Source: a bacterium (GTDB taxonomy: Bacteria; Bacteroidota; Bacteroidia; Flavobacteriales; Schleiferiaceae). Taken from it: 64,000 nucleotides of DNA. The notes under the pieces are model-generated. The model had not been told where the DNA came from. It saw nothing but the letters and a program-made list of their open reading frames with translations, and made no database searches. The position numbers and the translations under genes are program-made. Location of the stretch: contig WGMI01000024.1 in NCBI GenBank assembly GCA_016125155.1, forward strand, positions 62,001 through 126,000, given 5' to 3'. Positions 18,103 through 27,616 of this stretch are shown piece by piece (position 1 is the stretch's first letter; each line of letters begins with the position of its first letter).

Positions 18103-19433
18103 ATCAAGGTTTTGTATAGAATGTTGATATCCAATAAAATGGACCAGTTTTCGAGGTAGTACACATCCGCGCGAACGCGTTCTTCGAGCGATTCTTCTCC
18201 ATCAATGACCCCTCTCCAACCGCTCACTTGGGCCAATCCGGTCAGCCCGGGGGGAATCAGATGACGGACCATAAATGCATCGAGTTGGCGGCGATAGTCC
18301 GAAGTGTGCTCGAGCATATGGGGTCGTGGCCCCACGAGCGACATTTCGCCCTTGACTACATTCCAAAGCTGGGGCAATTCGTCGAGGTTGTGTCGTCGCA
18401 AAAACCGCCCTACAGGTGTAGGCCCGCTGCCATCGACCGCAAACGTTCGGAACTTATAGAGCGTAAACGGTCGATCGAACCAGCCAGAACGCGATTGTCG
18501 AAACAGCACGGGGCCCCTTGAACTCAACTTGACCGCGATGGCCAAGGGAAGACCGAATACCACTGCGCACAAGACCAGGGCTGGCAATCCGACCACCAAG
18601 TCCAAACCGCGTTTCAACCACCGGTTGTGAACGGCTTCCAGTGGCTCCTCCCGTGGTACCACAACGGCATTTCGGCCCAGATAATGCAGGGTATAACTCC
18701 TTACCGCGGGCAAAGCTACCCGAGGAAGCAAGCGGACGCGAATCAAATTGCGGTCGGCCAATCGCTGCCATTCGAGCAAGACGCGATCGTCTTCGACCGC
18801 CAAATACAGTTCGTCGACCCCGGCATCCTGGATTTCCGACGTCGGGAGTACTTCGGCCTGAGCCCATCGGCCCACCACCGAAATCCCCCATTCCAGATGT
18901 CGGGCACACTCTTGGGCAAATCGGTCGGCTTCTGGGCTAGACCCAACCACCCAGGCGCGCACCCTTCCCTTTCCTATTGCTTGCCAATGCTCCTTGAGTC
19001 GTGTCGTAAAGACATCGCCCACAAGTAGATACAACATCCAAAACCCATAAAAATACAGGCCGAATAAACGCGAATAATAATACCCTTTCAAACTCACCAC
19101 CAAGAGTGCGAACAACACGGCATGCATGAGCAACACGCGCAGCGATCGTCCGAATTTCTGTCGAAGCCCGCCTTCGAGTTTCAATCGATCGCCCTGTCGC
19201 ATGAATGGCATCAACACCCAAGCCAACAAATTGAAAAACACCCACAACTGAACGTAGTAATCGTAGAACTGCGGATTGGTCTTTCGCAATTCGAGCATAT
19301 TGAGCACGATGGCCTCCTGACCGAACACGGGGAGCGACCGAACATAACCCGCGCTCAGAAAGGCCGCGTTGAGCCCGAGCAGACCTACAATACGCTCGAT
19401 CCAGCCCAGCAATAAACCGTACCGACGATTCAC
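18069..19433 (-). CDS. Exopolysaccharide biosynthesis polyprenyl glycosylphosphotransferase
   Basis: C-terminal bacterial sugar transferase: KRGLDLVVGLPALVL...GPVLFRQSRSGWFDRPFTLYKFRTF...LDELPQLWNVVKGEMSLVGPRPHM. Confidence 0.93.
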   Translation of the reverse strand: MNRRYGLLLGWIERIVGLLGLNAAFLSAGYVRSLPVFGQEAIVLNMLELRKTNPQFYDYYVQLWVFFNLLAWVLMPFMRQGDRLKLEGGLRQKFGRSLRVLLMHAVLFALLVVSLKGYYYSRLFGLYFYGFWMLYLLVGDVFTTRLKEHWQAIGKGRVRAWVVGSSPEADRFAQECARHLEWGISVVGRWAQAEVLPTSEIQDAGVDELYLAVEDDRVLLEWQRLADRNLIRVRLLPRVALPAVRSYTLHYLGRNAVVVPREEPLEAVHNRWLKRGLDLVVGLPALVLCAVVFGLPLAIAVKLSSRGPVLFRQSRSGWFDRPFTLYKFRTFAVDGSGPTPVGRFLRRHNLDELPQLWNVVKGEMSLVGPRPHMLEHTSDYRRQLDAFMVRHLIPPGLTGLAQVSGWRGVIDGEESLEERVRADVYYLENWSILLDINILYKTLIQSFFPAERAS

Positions 19434-21841
19434 AAGGTCACCGAACTGAATTGCCTAAAAGCCTGTTTCTGGGCTTCGGTCCACAATTTGGCCGCGTTCT
19501 GTGCCAATTTCTTCGCCTTCTTTAAGGCTTCGGGTGGAGGGGCCTTCCAGTATCGCCTTGCGATCGAAGCGATTCTCGGATTGGGATCGAACACATCGGC
19601 CAATGTGGTCTGGGCAGTGACTTCGTCCCAGTTTTCCAAATCCACCAAAACGCGCAGCGCCAGACCCCGCACATCCGCGTCTCGTTGGGGTTCGGCAAGC
19701 GATTTTAGTACTTTCAGACCTTCTTCTCGGCCTGCAAGGGTCGCAACCTGAGCAGCCACAAGTTGTTCCTGAAGATCGCGCGAACTGAGTCCCCGGTCGA
19801 TGCCTTTTTCGAGCAAATCCTTTCGCTCGGGATTGGATTTCGAGAGGTTCATCGCGCAGCGCAAGCCCGCCTTGCGGACGGGGGCTCCAGAGTGCGAGAG
19901 CATGCGGTCGATCCTCGCCGCAGGATGGCTCATTTCCCACCACATATCCAACTCACTGAGCTTAAGGGCCAACCAAGGTTCAGACTCCCTAGCCAGGGCC
20001 GATTCTATTATCTCCACGCGCCCAGTACTGCGCTGTTCGAACATCGCATAGACCGCCGCAGCCGCACGGCTGGCCGCCTCGGGACCCACAATCCACCGAT
20101 CAAATTCGGCCGGTTTGTCCCATTCTGAACGCTCGAGTGCTATGGCAAATACAGTGGGATCGAGGGCCTTGGCCAATTCTGACCATTTCCCTCCGGCCAA
20201 TTGCTGATTCCATTGGGCCCAATCCCATCCTTTGAGAACCACCTTGGCCAACAAGCGACCGTTTGGATCCGGAAGAACATAGTCACCCGGCATTTCCAAC
20301 TTCGAATTGCCCTTGGGAAACAACCGCCTTTCGCGTTTCCATCCGCCCGCTTCCGTCCAAAACAAGACCTCAACCCATTGGGCACAACCAGGGCTCGAAC
20401 GCTCGAGGATCCACTGATTTCCCTCCTTTTGAAGAACCCATTCCGGCAAGTTCCGCCCACGGACCCACTCTTCGAAAAAAGGACGAAGATCTTGGCCCGA
20501 TCGGCGAGAGAGAAAGCGCTCGAATCCTTCTGTGTCCACTACTCCAAAGCGATTGGAATCCAACCATTCGCCGAGCACATTGCGAAATACCTCTTCGCCC
20601 AAATGCATTTCGAGCATCCCGATGACCCAAGCCCCCCGATCGTAAAAGGCGAGGCTTCCGGCTTCCTCGTCTTGAACCGAAAAGGGCTTTTTGGTGTGCT
20701 GGGCCGCCAACAATTCCCGCGATTTTCGACGGGTGAGCCACTCGGCCCAGCCCCCTTCAAATCGTCGCTTCGATTTCCATTGAAAATGCGTCGCAAATCC
20801 TTCGTGAAGCCAAAAATCGCGACCTCCGGGCGCCGTAATCGAGTTCCCGAACCAATGATGCGCCAACTCATGCACCTCTATTTCGGAAAGGGTACGGTCG
20901 GGGTGAGGATGGTCTTCCGAATGCAAATTGGTGCTGCCCACAATCACAACTCCGGTATTCTCCATGGCTCCATGTCGAAAATTGTCGACCACCACTTCGG
21001 TAAATTCAGAATCCCAGACGTACGACGAGGGAATCTCTGTTTCCAACCAACGCAGATAAGCGAGCAGCCGATAAGCCTTGGGTGCCGTTCCCCAGTCATC
21101 GGCCATGGGCTCAACAGCAGGGCCAAGATCGTGGGTATTGAAACGAGCCCAACGGTTTTGCTCTTCAAATCGACCTAAAGCGAGTGCGAGGAGATAAGAG
21201 GGCTGAGGAAGCCGTTGTTCATACGTCCAACGCTCTTCGAGTTTGTCGCGATCTACTTTGACCCGCTTGCCGCTGCTCACCAACTGAAAACCCCGTTCTT
21301 CCAGTTTTAAACCTTGGGGAAAACCCACTGAAAAGGTCCAATGCACCTTGTCGCGCTGATCGTCCTGATGCGGGATCCAGTGCCGGTGTTCGAGCCCCTG
21401 ACCCTGGGTCCAGAGTTCGGGGAATTCAAAACCCTCTGCCCAACCCCGAGCATACAAACCCCGCCTCGGTTGGGCTGAATACCGAATTCGGATTCGCTGA
21501 AGACCTTTTCCATCCTTGACGCGCACTCCGAGTCGTTTTCCATTGTAATGATACCCCACCGATTGCCCTTGATAGACCACCGAATCGATGCGCATGTCGA
21601 TGGCGTCCAACCAAAGACTGTCTGCATTCAGGGGGGCAAAGTCGATTTCGACCCAGCCCGAAACCTTGCGCGTTTCGGGATCGATGGTGAGATGAATGTT
21701 AAGATGGTGTTGATCCATACTCAGTCCTTCAAAGAACCTCGTAGCTGGTGCGGGGGCGTCTTGAAAAAGAGTCTGGGCCAAGAGTGCTGGCCCAGTCGCA
21801 TACAAAAAGTATCCACTAAAGATGCTGATCAAGTGTTTCAT
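19430..21841 (-). CDS. M1 family metallopeptidase
   Basis: GAMENTGV-like motif (HGAMENTGVVIVGS) and zinc site HELAHHWFGNSITAPGGRDFWLHEGFA; signal peptide-like N-terminus. Confidence 0.93.
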   Translation of the reverse strand: MKHLISIFSGYFLYATGPALLAQTLFQDAPAPATRFFEGLSMDQHHLNIHLTIDPETRKVSGWVEIDFAPLNADSLWLDAIDMRIDSVVYQGQSVGYHYNGKRLGVRVKDGKGLQRIRIRYSAQPRRGLYARGWAEGFEFPELWTQGQGLEHRHWIPHQDDQRDKVHWTFSVGFPQGLKLEERGFQLVSSGKRVKVDRDKLEERWTYEQRLPQPSYLLALALGRFEEQNRWARFNTHDLGPAVEPMADDWGTAPKAYRLLAYLRWLETEIPSSYVWDSEFTEVVVDNFRHGAMENTGVVIVGSTNLHSEDHPHPDRTLSEIEVHELAHHWFGNSITAPGGRDFWLHEGFATHFQWKSKRRFEGGWAEWLTRRKSRELLAAQHTKKPFSVQDEEAGSLAFYDRGAWVIGMLEMHLGEEVFRNVLGEWLDSNRFGVVDTEGFERFLSRRSGQDLRPFFEEWVRGRNLPEWVLQKEGNQWILERSSPGCAQWVEVLFWTEAGGWKRERRLFPKGNSKLEMPGDYVLPDPNGRLLAKVVLKGWDWAQWNQQLAGGKWSELAKALDPTVFAIALERSEWDKPAEFDRWIVGPEAASRAAAAVYAMFEQRSTGRVEIIESALARESEPWLALKLSELDMWWEMSHPAARIDRMLSHSGAPVRKAGLRCAMNLSKSNPERKDLLEKGIDRGLSSRDLQEQLVAAQVATLAGREEGLKVLKSLAEPQRDADVRGLALRVLVDLENWDEVTAQTTLADVFDPNPRIASIARRYWKAPPPEALKKAKKLAQNAAKLWTEAQKQAFRQFSSVTL

Positions 21842-21914
21842 TGCGTCCATGGCCGTCTGTGGGCTTAAAGAAACAGCAAAACCGCCCAAAGCGCGTCACC
21901 CGTACTTTTGAAAC

Positions 21915-24020
21915 ATGACCCGCAGCGCGCTCGACACTTCGCTCGGCCTATTGGCTGGAGTAGGTCCCGCCAAAGCCGATTTGCTCCGGGAGCAATTCGG
22001 GCTCGAAACGCTGGAAGATCTCCTGCGGTTCTATCCCTTTCGACACGTGGACCGCAGCCGTCTGAACACCGTTGCCGACATTGCTGAAGAAGGGACCGAA
22101 ATTCAGTTGCTGCTCCGACTGGAGCCTGTGGTGGAAAAGCGCGGCACCAAGGGAAAACGAATGGTTACCCAAGGTCGAGATGCCAGCGGCACGGTTGAGT
22201 TGATTTGGTTCAAAGGAGCCCAATGGATTGAACGCCAACTTAAAAACGGGGGGCGTTACTTGATTTTTGGAAAACCGCAGCGATTTGGAACCTCCTGGAG
22301 TATTGCCCATCCGGAATTCGAGCCGGTCCCAGAAGGCTATGCACCGAAACTTCCGGGATGGCAACCCGTCTATCACTCCGGGGAGAAGTTGCAAAACCGA
22401 GGTTTGGGCAGCAACGGCATAGCGCGATTGGTGGCCAAAGCACTCGATTTGTGCGAAGCAGACCTCCCGGAGTTCTTGCCCGAAGAATGGCTCCTTCGAT
22501 TTGGATGGCCGCACCGTGCCCGGGCCTTGCGCGATCTCCATTTTCCGCCTGATGCGCAGGCCCTGCGCAAAGCCACTGACCGCATCAAATTCGAAGAACT
22601 GCTCTTGCTTCAAATCCACATTCTGCAGCAAAAGCACCTGCACAAGGACGCGGTTCCCGGTTGGCCTTTGCCCGAAGTCGGAACGCACTTTCACCGATTT
22701 TACTCGGAAAAACTCCCGTTCGAGCTCACCGAAGCCCAAAAACGGGTGGTCCGAGAAATCAGGAGCGACACGCGAACAGGGATGCACATGAATCGGCTGG
22801 TGCAAGGCGATGTGGGCTCGGGCAAAACCGTGGTAGCGCTCATGGCTATGCTCCTCGCCTGGGACAATGGGCACCAATCCTGTCTGATGGCGCCCACCGA
22901 AATTTTGGCGCAGCAACACCACCGCAGCCTTTCGGAGCTCCTCGACGGCACGGGACTCGAATGTGGCCTTTTGACGGGGAGTGTAAAAAATGCCGACCGC
23001 AAACCCATCGAACAGGCTTTGTCCGACGGCACCTTGCCCATAGTGGTGGGCACCCATGCCTTGCTCGAAGACCGGGTTCAATTCCGATCCTTGGGATTGG
23101 CTGTTATCGATGAACAGCATCGTTTTGGGGTAGAACAACGGGCTCGATTGTGGGCCAAGAACCATCCTCCCCCGCATATTTTGGTTATGACAGCCACGCC
23201 CATCCCGCGCACCCTGGCTATGACGGTCCACGGCGATTTGGACCTCTCTGTTATCGACGAATTGCCCCCGGGGCGCAAACCGGTTCATACGGTCCACTAC
23301 CGCGAGTCGAAGCGTTTGCAGGTGTGGGGATTCCTCCGCGATCAATTGCGCCAAGGGCGTCAGGCCTTTGTCATATTCCCTTTGATTGAAGAAAGTGAAA
23401 CCCTAGACTATAAAGATCTCATGAGTGGCTTCGAATCGCTTTTGATCGAATTCCCGAGGCCCGAATTCGAAATCGCCTTGGTACACGGACGGCAAAAGCC
23501 CGAAGAAAAAGACGAATTCATGCGTCGGTTTGCCGATGGAGTATGCCAAATTCTCGTAGCCACCACGGTGGTGGAAGTAGGCGTGAACGTGCCCAATGCC
23601 ACGGTGATGATCATTGAAAATGCCGAGCGATTTGGTTTGGCGCAACTGCATCAGTTGCGCGGAAGGGTGGGACGCGGTGCCGAACAAAGCCATTGCATTC
23701 TAATGACCGGAGACAAACTCAGCAAAGAGTCGCTCGTTCGGCTCGAAACCATGGTCTCGACCAACGACGGTTTCAAAATCGCCGAGGTCGATCTCCAATT
23801 GAGGGGGCCGGGCGACCTTCTCGGCACCCAACAAAGCGGGCTCATGGAACTCAAACTCGCCAGCCTCAGCGAAGATGCCGAATTGGTACAATTGGCCAGA
23901 CGAGCCGCCGAACACCTTCTTTCTGAAGATCCCACACTCTCCGAACCCCGACGGGCACCCCTGCGCGCCATGGTCGAAAAGCGATATGCCCGTACCAAGG
24001 TGTGGGGACGCATCGGCTGA
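21915..24020 (+). CDS. recG: ATP-dependent DNA helicase RecG
   Basis: FELTEAQKRVVREI, RLVQGDVGSGKTVVALMA, PTEILAQQH, VIDEQHRFGVEQRA, MTATPIPRTLAMT, FGLAQLHQLRGRVGRG. Confidence 0.97.
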   Translation: MTRSALDTSLGLLAGVGPAKADLLREQFGLETLEDLLRFYPFRHVDRSRLNTVADIAEEGTEIQLLLRLEPVVEKRGTKGKRMVTQGRDASGTVELIWFKGAQWIERQLKNGGRYLIFGKPQRFGTSWSIAHPEFEPVPEGYAPKLPGWQPVYHSGEKLQNRGLGSNGIARLVAKALDLCEADLPEFLPEEWLLRFGWPHRARALRDLHFPPDAQALRKATDRIKFEELLLLQIHILQQKHLHKDAVPGWPLPEVGTHFHRFYSEKLPFELTEAQKRVVREIRSDTRTGMHMNRLVQGDVGSGKTVVALMAMLLAWDNGHQSCLMAPTEILAQQHHRSLSELLDGTGLECGLLTGSVKNADRKPIEQALSDGTLPIVVGTHALLEDRVQFRSLGLAVIDEQHRFGVEQRARLWAKNHPPPHILVMTATPIPRTLAMTVHGDLDLSVIDELPPGRKPVHTVHYRESKRLQVWGFLRDQLRQGRQAFVIFPLIEESETLDYKDLMSGFESLLIEFPRPEFEIALVHGRQKPEEKDEFMRRFADGVCQILVATTVVEVGVNVPNATVMIIENAERFGLAQLHQLRGRVGRGAEQSHCILMTGDKLSKESLVRLETMVSTNDGFKIAEVDLQLRGPGDLLGTQQSGLMELKLASLSEDAELVQLARRAAEHLLSEDPTLSEPRRAPLRAMVEKRYARTKVWGRIG

Positions 24021-24070
24021 GCGTTTCTCCTCTACATTTGAGCAACACCCGTCCTCTCTTGAAAAAACCC

Positions 24071-24661
24071 ATGCTGCGGCGCTTCCGGCTCAGTCTGATT
24101 CGTTTTGAGCGCCGTGGAGGCTATGGATTTTTACAAACCCATTTGCTCAAACTTACGGGAGCCCTGCTCTTGTTTGCCATTTTTGTCGTTATTCTCTTTG
24201 GCTGGGTCGTGGATCGCTCCGCTCTGGAGTTATGGATTCAGGCCCATCTGCATCCATTCTGGCTCATCACCACCTTATTGATCTCCGAGACGTTTACGGG
24301 CATTCTCCCACCCGATCTCTACATCCTTGTCGTTGGCTCGTATCCCAGTGCTTGGTGGTGGGTTTTTGGACTTGCGCTGACATCCTACATTGGGGGCATT
24401 GGAGCCTATTGGATCGGTACCCGCCTCGGAGACTTGCCGCGGATTCACCAGTGGATCACTGGAACGTATGCGGAACAGTTCGGGCAAATCCGGCGCTACG
24501 GGGGTATTCTGGTGGTGTTGGCTGCGCTCACTCCGCTTCCCTACAGCCCGGTGAGCACGGTGGCGGGGGCTGTGGACTATCCTTTTCGGTTGTATTTGCT
24601 ATTTGGCTTGAGCCGTTTTGTCCGCTTCTTTCTCTATGCTTGGGTGATTTACAGTGTGTAG
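24071..24661 (+). CDS. DedA/VTT-family (SNARE-associated-like) inner membrane protein
   Basis: Multi-TM protein with YIGGIGAYWIGTRLGDLP...YGGILVVLAALTPLPYSPVSTVAGAVDYPFRLYLLFGLSRFVRF. Start reset to ATG at 24071. Confidence 0.75.
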   Translation: MLRRFRLSLIRFERRGGYGFLQTHLLKLTGALLLFAIFVVILFGWVVDRSALELWIQAHLHPFWLITTLLISETFTGILPPDLYILVVGSYPSAWWWVFGLALTSYIGGIGAYWIGTRLGDLPRIHQWITGTYAEQFGQIRRYGGILVVLAALTPLPYSPVSTVAGAVDYPFRLYLLFGLSRFVRFFLYAWVIYSV

Positions 24662-24764
24662 AAACGTTTCTGGAAGCCCAATCGAAATGGAATTCAAGCG
24701 CGTTGGCGAACTTCGCCCCTTTCTGACCGATTTTTTTGACGTTCATCCACGGTTTTAAAGGTCT

Positions 24765-26057
24765 ATGCATCAATCTGCACCGGCTCCTTTTCAGGTTTTT
24801 AAATTCGGGGGCGCCTCGATTCAAGATGCGACCGGGTTGAGGCGGGTGGGCGACCTCCTCGATCGCTACGCCAGTGCGCGTCAACTGATTGTGGTATCGG
24901 CTTCCGGCAAAACCACCAATGCCCTTGAGCGTTTGCTCGAAGAACGGCTGCTGGGGCACGAAAGCGAAGCGGTGGCGGTTTGGGACCAAATGGCCCAGGT
25001 CCACCTCGAGATGGGGCACCTCTGCGATGCTCCTTTGGGCTCAGAATCGGTGGCCATGGCAGTCCAGAAGACATTGATCGATCTTCGGTTGCGTTGCTTT
25101 GCACCTTTAACCGGCAACTATGCGGCCGACTACGACCGAATTGTGGGCTGTGGCGAATTGCTTTCCAATGCCTTGGTGGCGGCTTATTTGGCTCAAAGAC
25201 AGCCGAATGTTTCTTTGCTCGATGCCTATGCTGTGTTTCGAACCGATTCCAACCACCGCCAAGCGCGCATCGATTGGGGGGAAACGACGAAACGGTTGAC
25301 GGAGGCTACCGAAATGTCCGGTTGGTATGTCCTTCCAGGATTTATCGGGGCGGACGCCCAAGGAAACCCGACTACGCTGGGGCGAGAGGGTTCCGACTAT
25401 ACCGCTTCGGCCGCTGCGTTCATGCTGGGAGCCCATTCCGTGACCATTTGGAAAGACGTTCCCGGTTTTTTGAGCGGTGATCCCAAGGCGTTTCCCGAGG
25501 TGCATCCCATTGCGCGGATGAGCTACGAAGAAGCCATAGAGCTGGCCTTCTACGGCGCATCGGTCATCCATCCCAAGGCCGTTCAACCCGTTAAGAAAGC
25601 GGGTATTCCTTTATATATCAAGAGCTTTCTGTATCCTCAGCACCCGGGAACCTGCATCGATGCTCAGCCCGGCATTGAACCAGCCTGCGTCTGTTTGATC
25701 CGCAGTGCCCATCAGAGTTTGGTTCGACTCTCGACTCGGGAGCTCAGTTTTGTGGCCGAAGACCACCTGATACGCATTTACAGGTGTTTCCATCGACATG
25801 GCATTAAAGTCAATCTCAGTCAGTTGTCTGCTGCACATGCCTCTTTTTGCTTTGCGTCGGACCCTCGAATCGAACCTGTGCTTTTCGACGAACTCCAAGC
25901 CGATTTCGACCTTGAACACCGCAACGGGCTTTCCCTGTACACAGCCTACCACCACGATGCCGATGCTCGGAAGTATCTCAGATCCCTGGGCCAAGTCGTC
26001 ATAGAACAACGCTCCCCAGTCCATTTCCGGGTACTGCTCGAAGAAACCCAGAAATAA
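24765..26057 (+). CDS. Aspartate kinase
   Basis: FQVFKFGGASIQDATGLRRV, LIVVSASGKTTNALERL, LPGFIGADAQGNPTTLGREGSDYTASAAAFMLGAHSVTIWKDVPGFLSGDPK. Confidence 0.95.
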   Translation: MHQSAPAPFQVFKFGGASIQDATGLRRVGDLLDRYASARQLIVVSASGKTTNALERLLEERLLGHESEAVAVWDQMAQVHLEMGHLCDAPLGSESVAMAVQKTLIDLRLRCFAPLTGNYAADYDRIVGCGELLSNALVAAYLAQRQPNVSLLDAYAVFRTDSNHRQARIDWGETTKRLTEATEMSGWYVLPGFIGADAQGNPTTLGREGSDYTASAAAFMLGAHSVTIWKDVPGFLSGDPKAFPEVHPIARMSYEEAIELAFYGASVIHPKAVQPVKKAGIPLYIKSFLYPQHPGTCIDAQPGIEPACVCLIRSAHQSLVRLSTRELSFVAEDHLIRIYRCFHRHGIKVNLSQLSAAHASFCFASDPRIEPVLFDELQADFDLEHRNGLSLYTAYHHDADARKYLRSLGQVVIEQRSPVHFRVLLEETQK

Positions 26058-26058
26058 A

Positions 26059-26610
26059 TCCCCAACGTCCCAACCGTCCCAACGTCCCCAACGTCCCAAC
26101 GTCCCCAACGTCCCCAACGTCCCAAAGTCCCCGACGTCCCAGCAGTCCCCAACGTCCCCAAAGTCCCAACCGTCCCCAAAGTCCCAAAGTCCCAAAGTCC
26201 CAACGTCCCAACCGTCCCCAACGTCCCCAACGTCCCAAAGTCCCCAACGTCCCAACCGTCCCCAACGTCCCCAACGCCCCAACGTCCCAACCGTCCCAAC
26301 CGTCCCCAAAGTCCCAACCGTCCCCAAAGTCCCAAAGTCCCAACGTCCCCAACGTCCCCAACGTCCCAACGTCCCAACCGTCCCCAAAGTCCCCAACCGT
26401 CCCCAACTGTCCCCAAAGTCCCCAACGTCCCCAACGTCCCCAAAGTCCCCAACGCCCCCAAGTCCCCAACGTCCCAAAGTCCCCAACGTCCCAAAGTCCC
26501 CAACCGTCCCCAACGTCCCCAAAGTCCCCAACGTCCCCAAAGTCCCCAACGCCCCAACGTCCCAACCGTCCCCATAGTCCCAACCGTCCCCATAGTCCCA
26601 ACCGTCCCCC
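26059..26610. repeat. Array 1: degenerate C-rich (plus strand) tandem array, ~60 units of GT-C(3/4)-AA-(A/C/CC), 8-10 nt each
   Basis: Parsed by eye: runs of GTCCCAAC, GTCCCCAAC, GTCCCAACC, GTCCCCAAA, GTCCCAAA with rare variants (GTCCCCGAC, GTCCCAGCA, GTCCCCATA, GCCCCAAC); begins 2 nt after the aspartate kinase TAA. Confidence 0.97.
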
Positions 26611-26691
26611 TCTGCGCATGCCGTCCAAGACCGTCAACATCTTTCTGCTGTCATCCCTTCTCCAAAGCATCTCTCTCTCTATGATTGTGCC

Positions 26692-27276
26692 ATGGCACAA
26701 GACAATCTCCCGCAAGACCCCAAAATCATTGGGACTCATGGCGGCTATCGAAAATTACTGAGCTATCAGAAAGCCGAAATCATCTTCGATGGAACGCACT
26801 ATTTCACCCAGAAATACTTCCGGCGATTCGATCGCACCATCGATCAGATGATTCAAGCCGCACGCAGCGGCAAACAAAACATTGCGGAGGCGAGTCTGGC
26901 ATCCGCAACCTCAAAAGAGACAGAAATCAAACTGACCAATGTAGCGCGCGCCAGTCTAGAAGAACTTTTAATCGACTATCAAGACTACCTGAGAATCCAT
27001 CATTTACCTGAATGGCAACCCGGACATCGCTGGGTCGAACAATTGTGCACAATCAATCGCCAAACCACCCATTCCAACTATCAGACTTTTAAATGCTTCA
27101 TCGAGCACCCTGATCCTGAATACACAGCTAATACACTTATAACCCTCATCAAAATCTGCACCTATTTACTGTCAAAACAAATCGAACGCCTCGAATCAGA
27201 TTTCTTGAAACACGGAGGCCTTCGAGAAAAAATGACCCAAGCGCGCTACAATTCTCTTCGAAAACCGAAACCCTAA
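26692..27276 (+). CDS. Four-helix-bundle 'suffix'-type protein (23S rRNA IVP / Avd-like superfamily)
   Basis: GTHGGYRKLLSYQKAEIIFDGTHYFTQKYFRRFDRTIDQMIQAARSGKQNIAEASLASATSKETEIKLTNVARASLEELLIDYQDYLR: characteristic of standalone bIVP-like four-helix-bundle proteins. Confidence 0.88.
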   Translation: MAQDNLPQDPKIIGTHGGYRKLLSYQKAEIIFDGTHYFTQKYFRRFDRTIDQMIQAARSGKQNIAEASLASATSKETEIKLTNVARASLEELLIDYQDYLRIHHLPEWQPGHRWVEQLCTINRQTTHSNYQTFKCFIEHPDPEYTANTLITLIKICTYLLSKQIERLESDFLKHGGLREKMTQARYNSLRKPKP

Positions 27277-27280
27277 CCCT

Positions 27281-27550
27281 GTCCCAACCGTCCCAAAGTC
27301 CCAACCGTCCCAACCGTCCCAAAGTCCCAACCGTCCCAACCGTCCCAAAGTCCCAACCGTCCCAACCGTCCCAAAGTCCCAACCGTCCCAACCGTCCCAA
27401 CCGTCCCAAAGTCCCAAAGTCCCAACCGTCCCAACCGTCCCAAAGTCCCAACCGTCCCAACCGTCCCAACCGTCCCAAAGTCCCAACCGTCCCAACCGTC
27501 CCAACCGTCCCCAAAGTCCCAACCGTCCCCAAAGTCCCAACCGTCCCAAA
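27281..27550. repeat. Array 2: 31-unit C-rich tandem array made of X=GTCCCAACC (9 nt) and Y=GTCCCAAA (8 nt)
   Basis: Parsed unit by unit: X Y XXY XXY XXY XXXY Y XXY XXXY XXXY' XY' XY (Y'=GTCCCCAAA). Unit lengths sum to 270 nt, exactly 27281-27550; begins 4 nt after the IVP-like stop codon. Confidence 0.97.
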
Positions 27551-27616
27551 AAACCACCAACCAAAACAATCAACCAAAACGAACAACCCCTATTCACAAG
27601 ATTTTACACAGAATCC

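Noticed and set aside
21948-23354. 468-aa minus-strand ORF antisense to recG
   Set aside because: Shadow ORF of a strongly conserved helicase gene.
25611-26739. Long minus-strand ORFs (312, 215 and 246 aa) encoding LGTLGTVGRWG-type repeats through array 1
   Set aside because: The repeat units cannot form stop codons, so all frames stay open; 8-nt units rotate the frame irregularly, and three overlapping frames look equally 'coding'. Low-complexity artefacts.
26692-27276. Diversity-generating retroelement (Avd with template/variable repeats)
   Set aside because: The protein is Avd-like in fold family, but there is no reverse transcriptase, no TR/VR pair and no C-type-lectin target gene in the window.
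26059-27550. CRISPR array
   Set aside because: Units are 8-10 nt with no unique spacers, no 23-40 nt repeats and no cas genes in the window.
27149-27597. Minus-strand GTVGTL/GRLGRL/DGWDGW ORFs (145, 133, 98 aa) through array 2
   Set aside because: Same repeat artefact: the three frames of GGGACGGTT give GTV, GRL and DGW; no independent protein signal.
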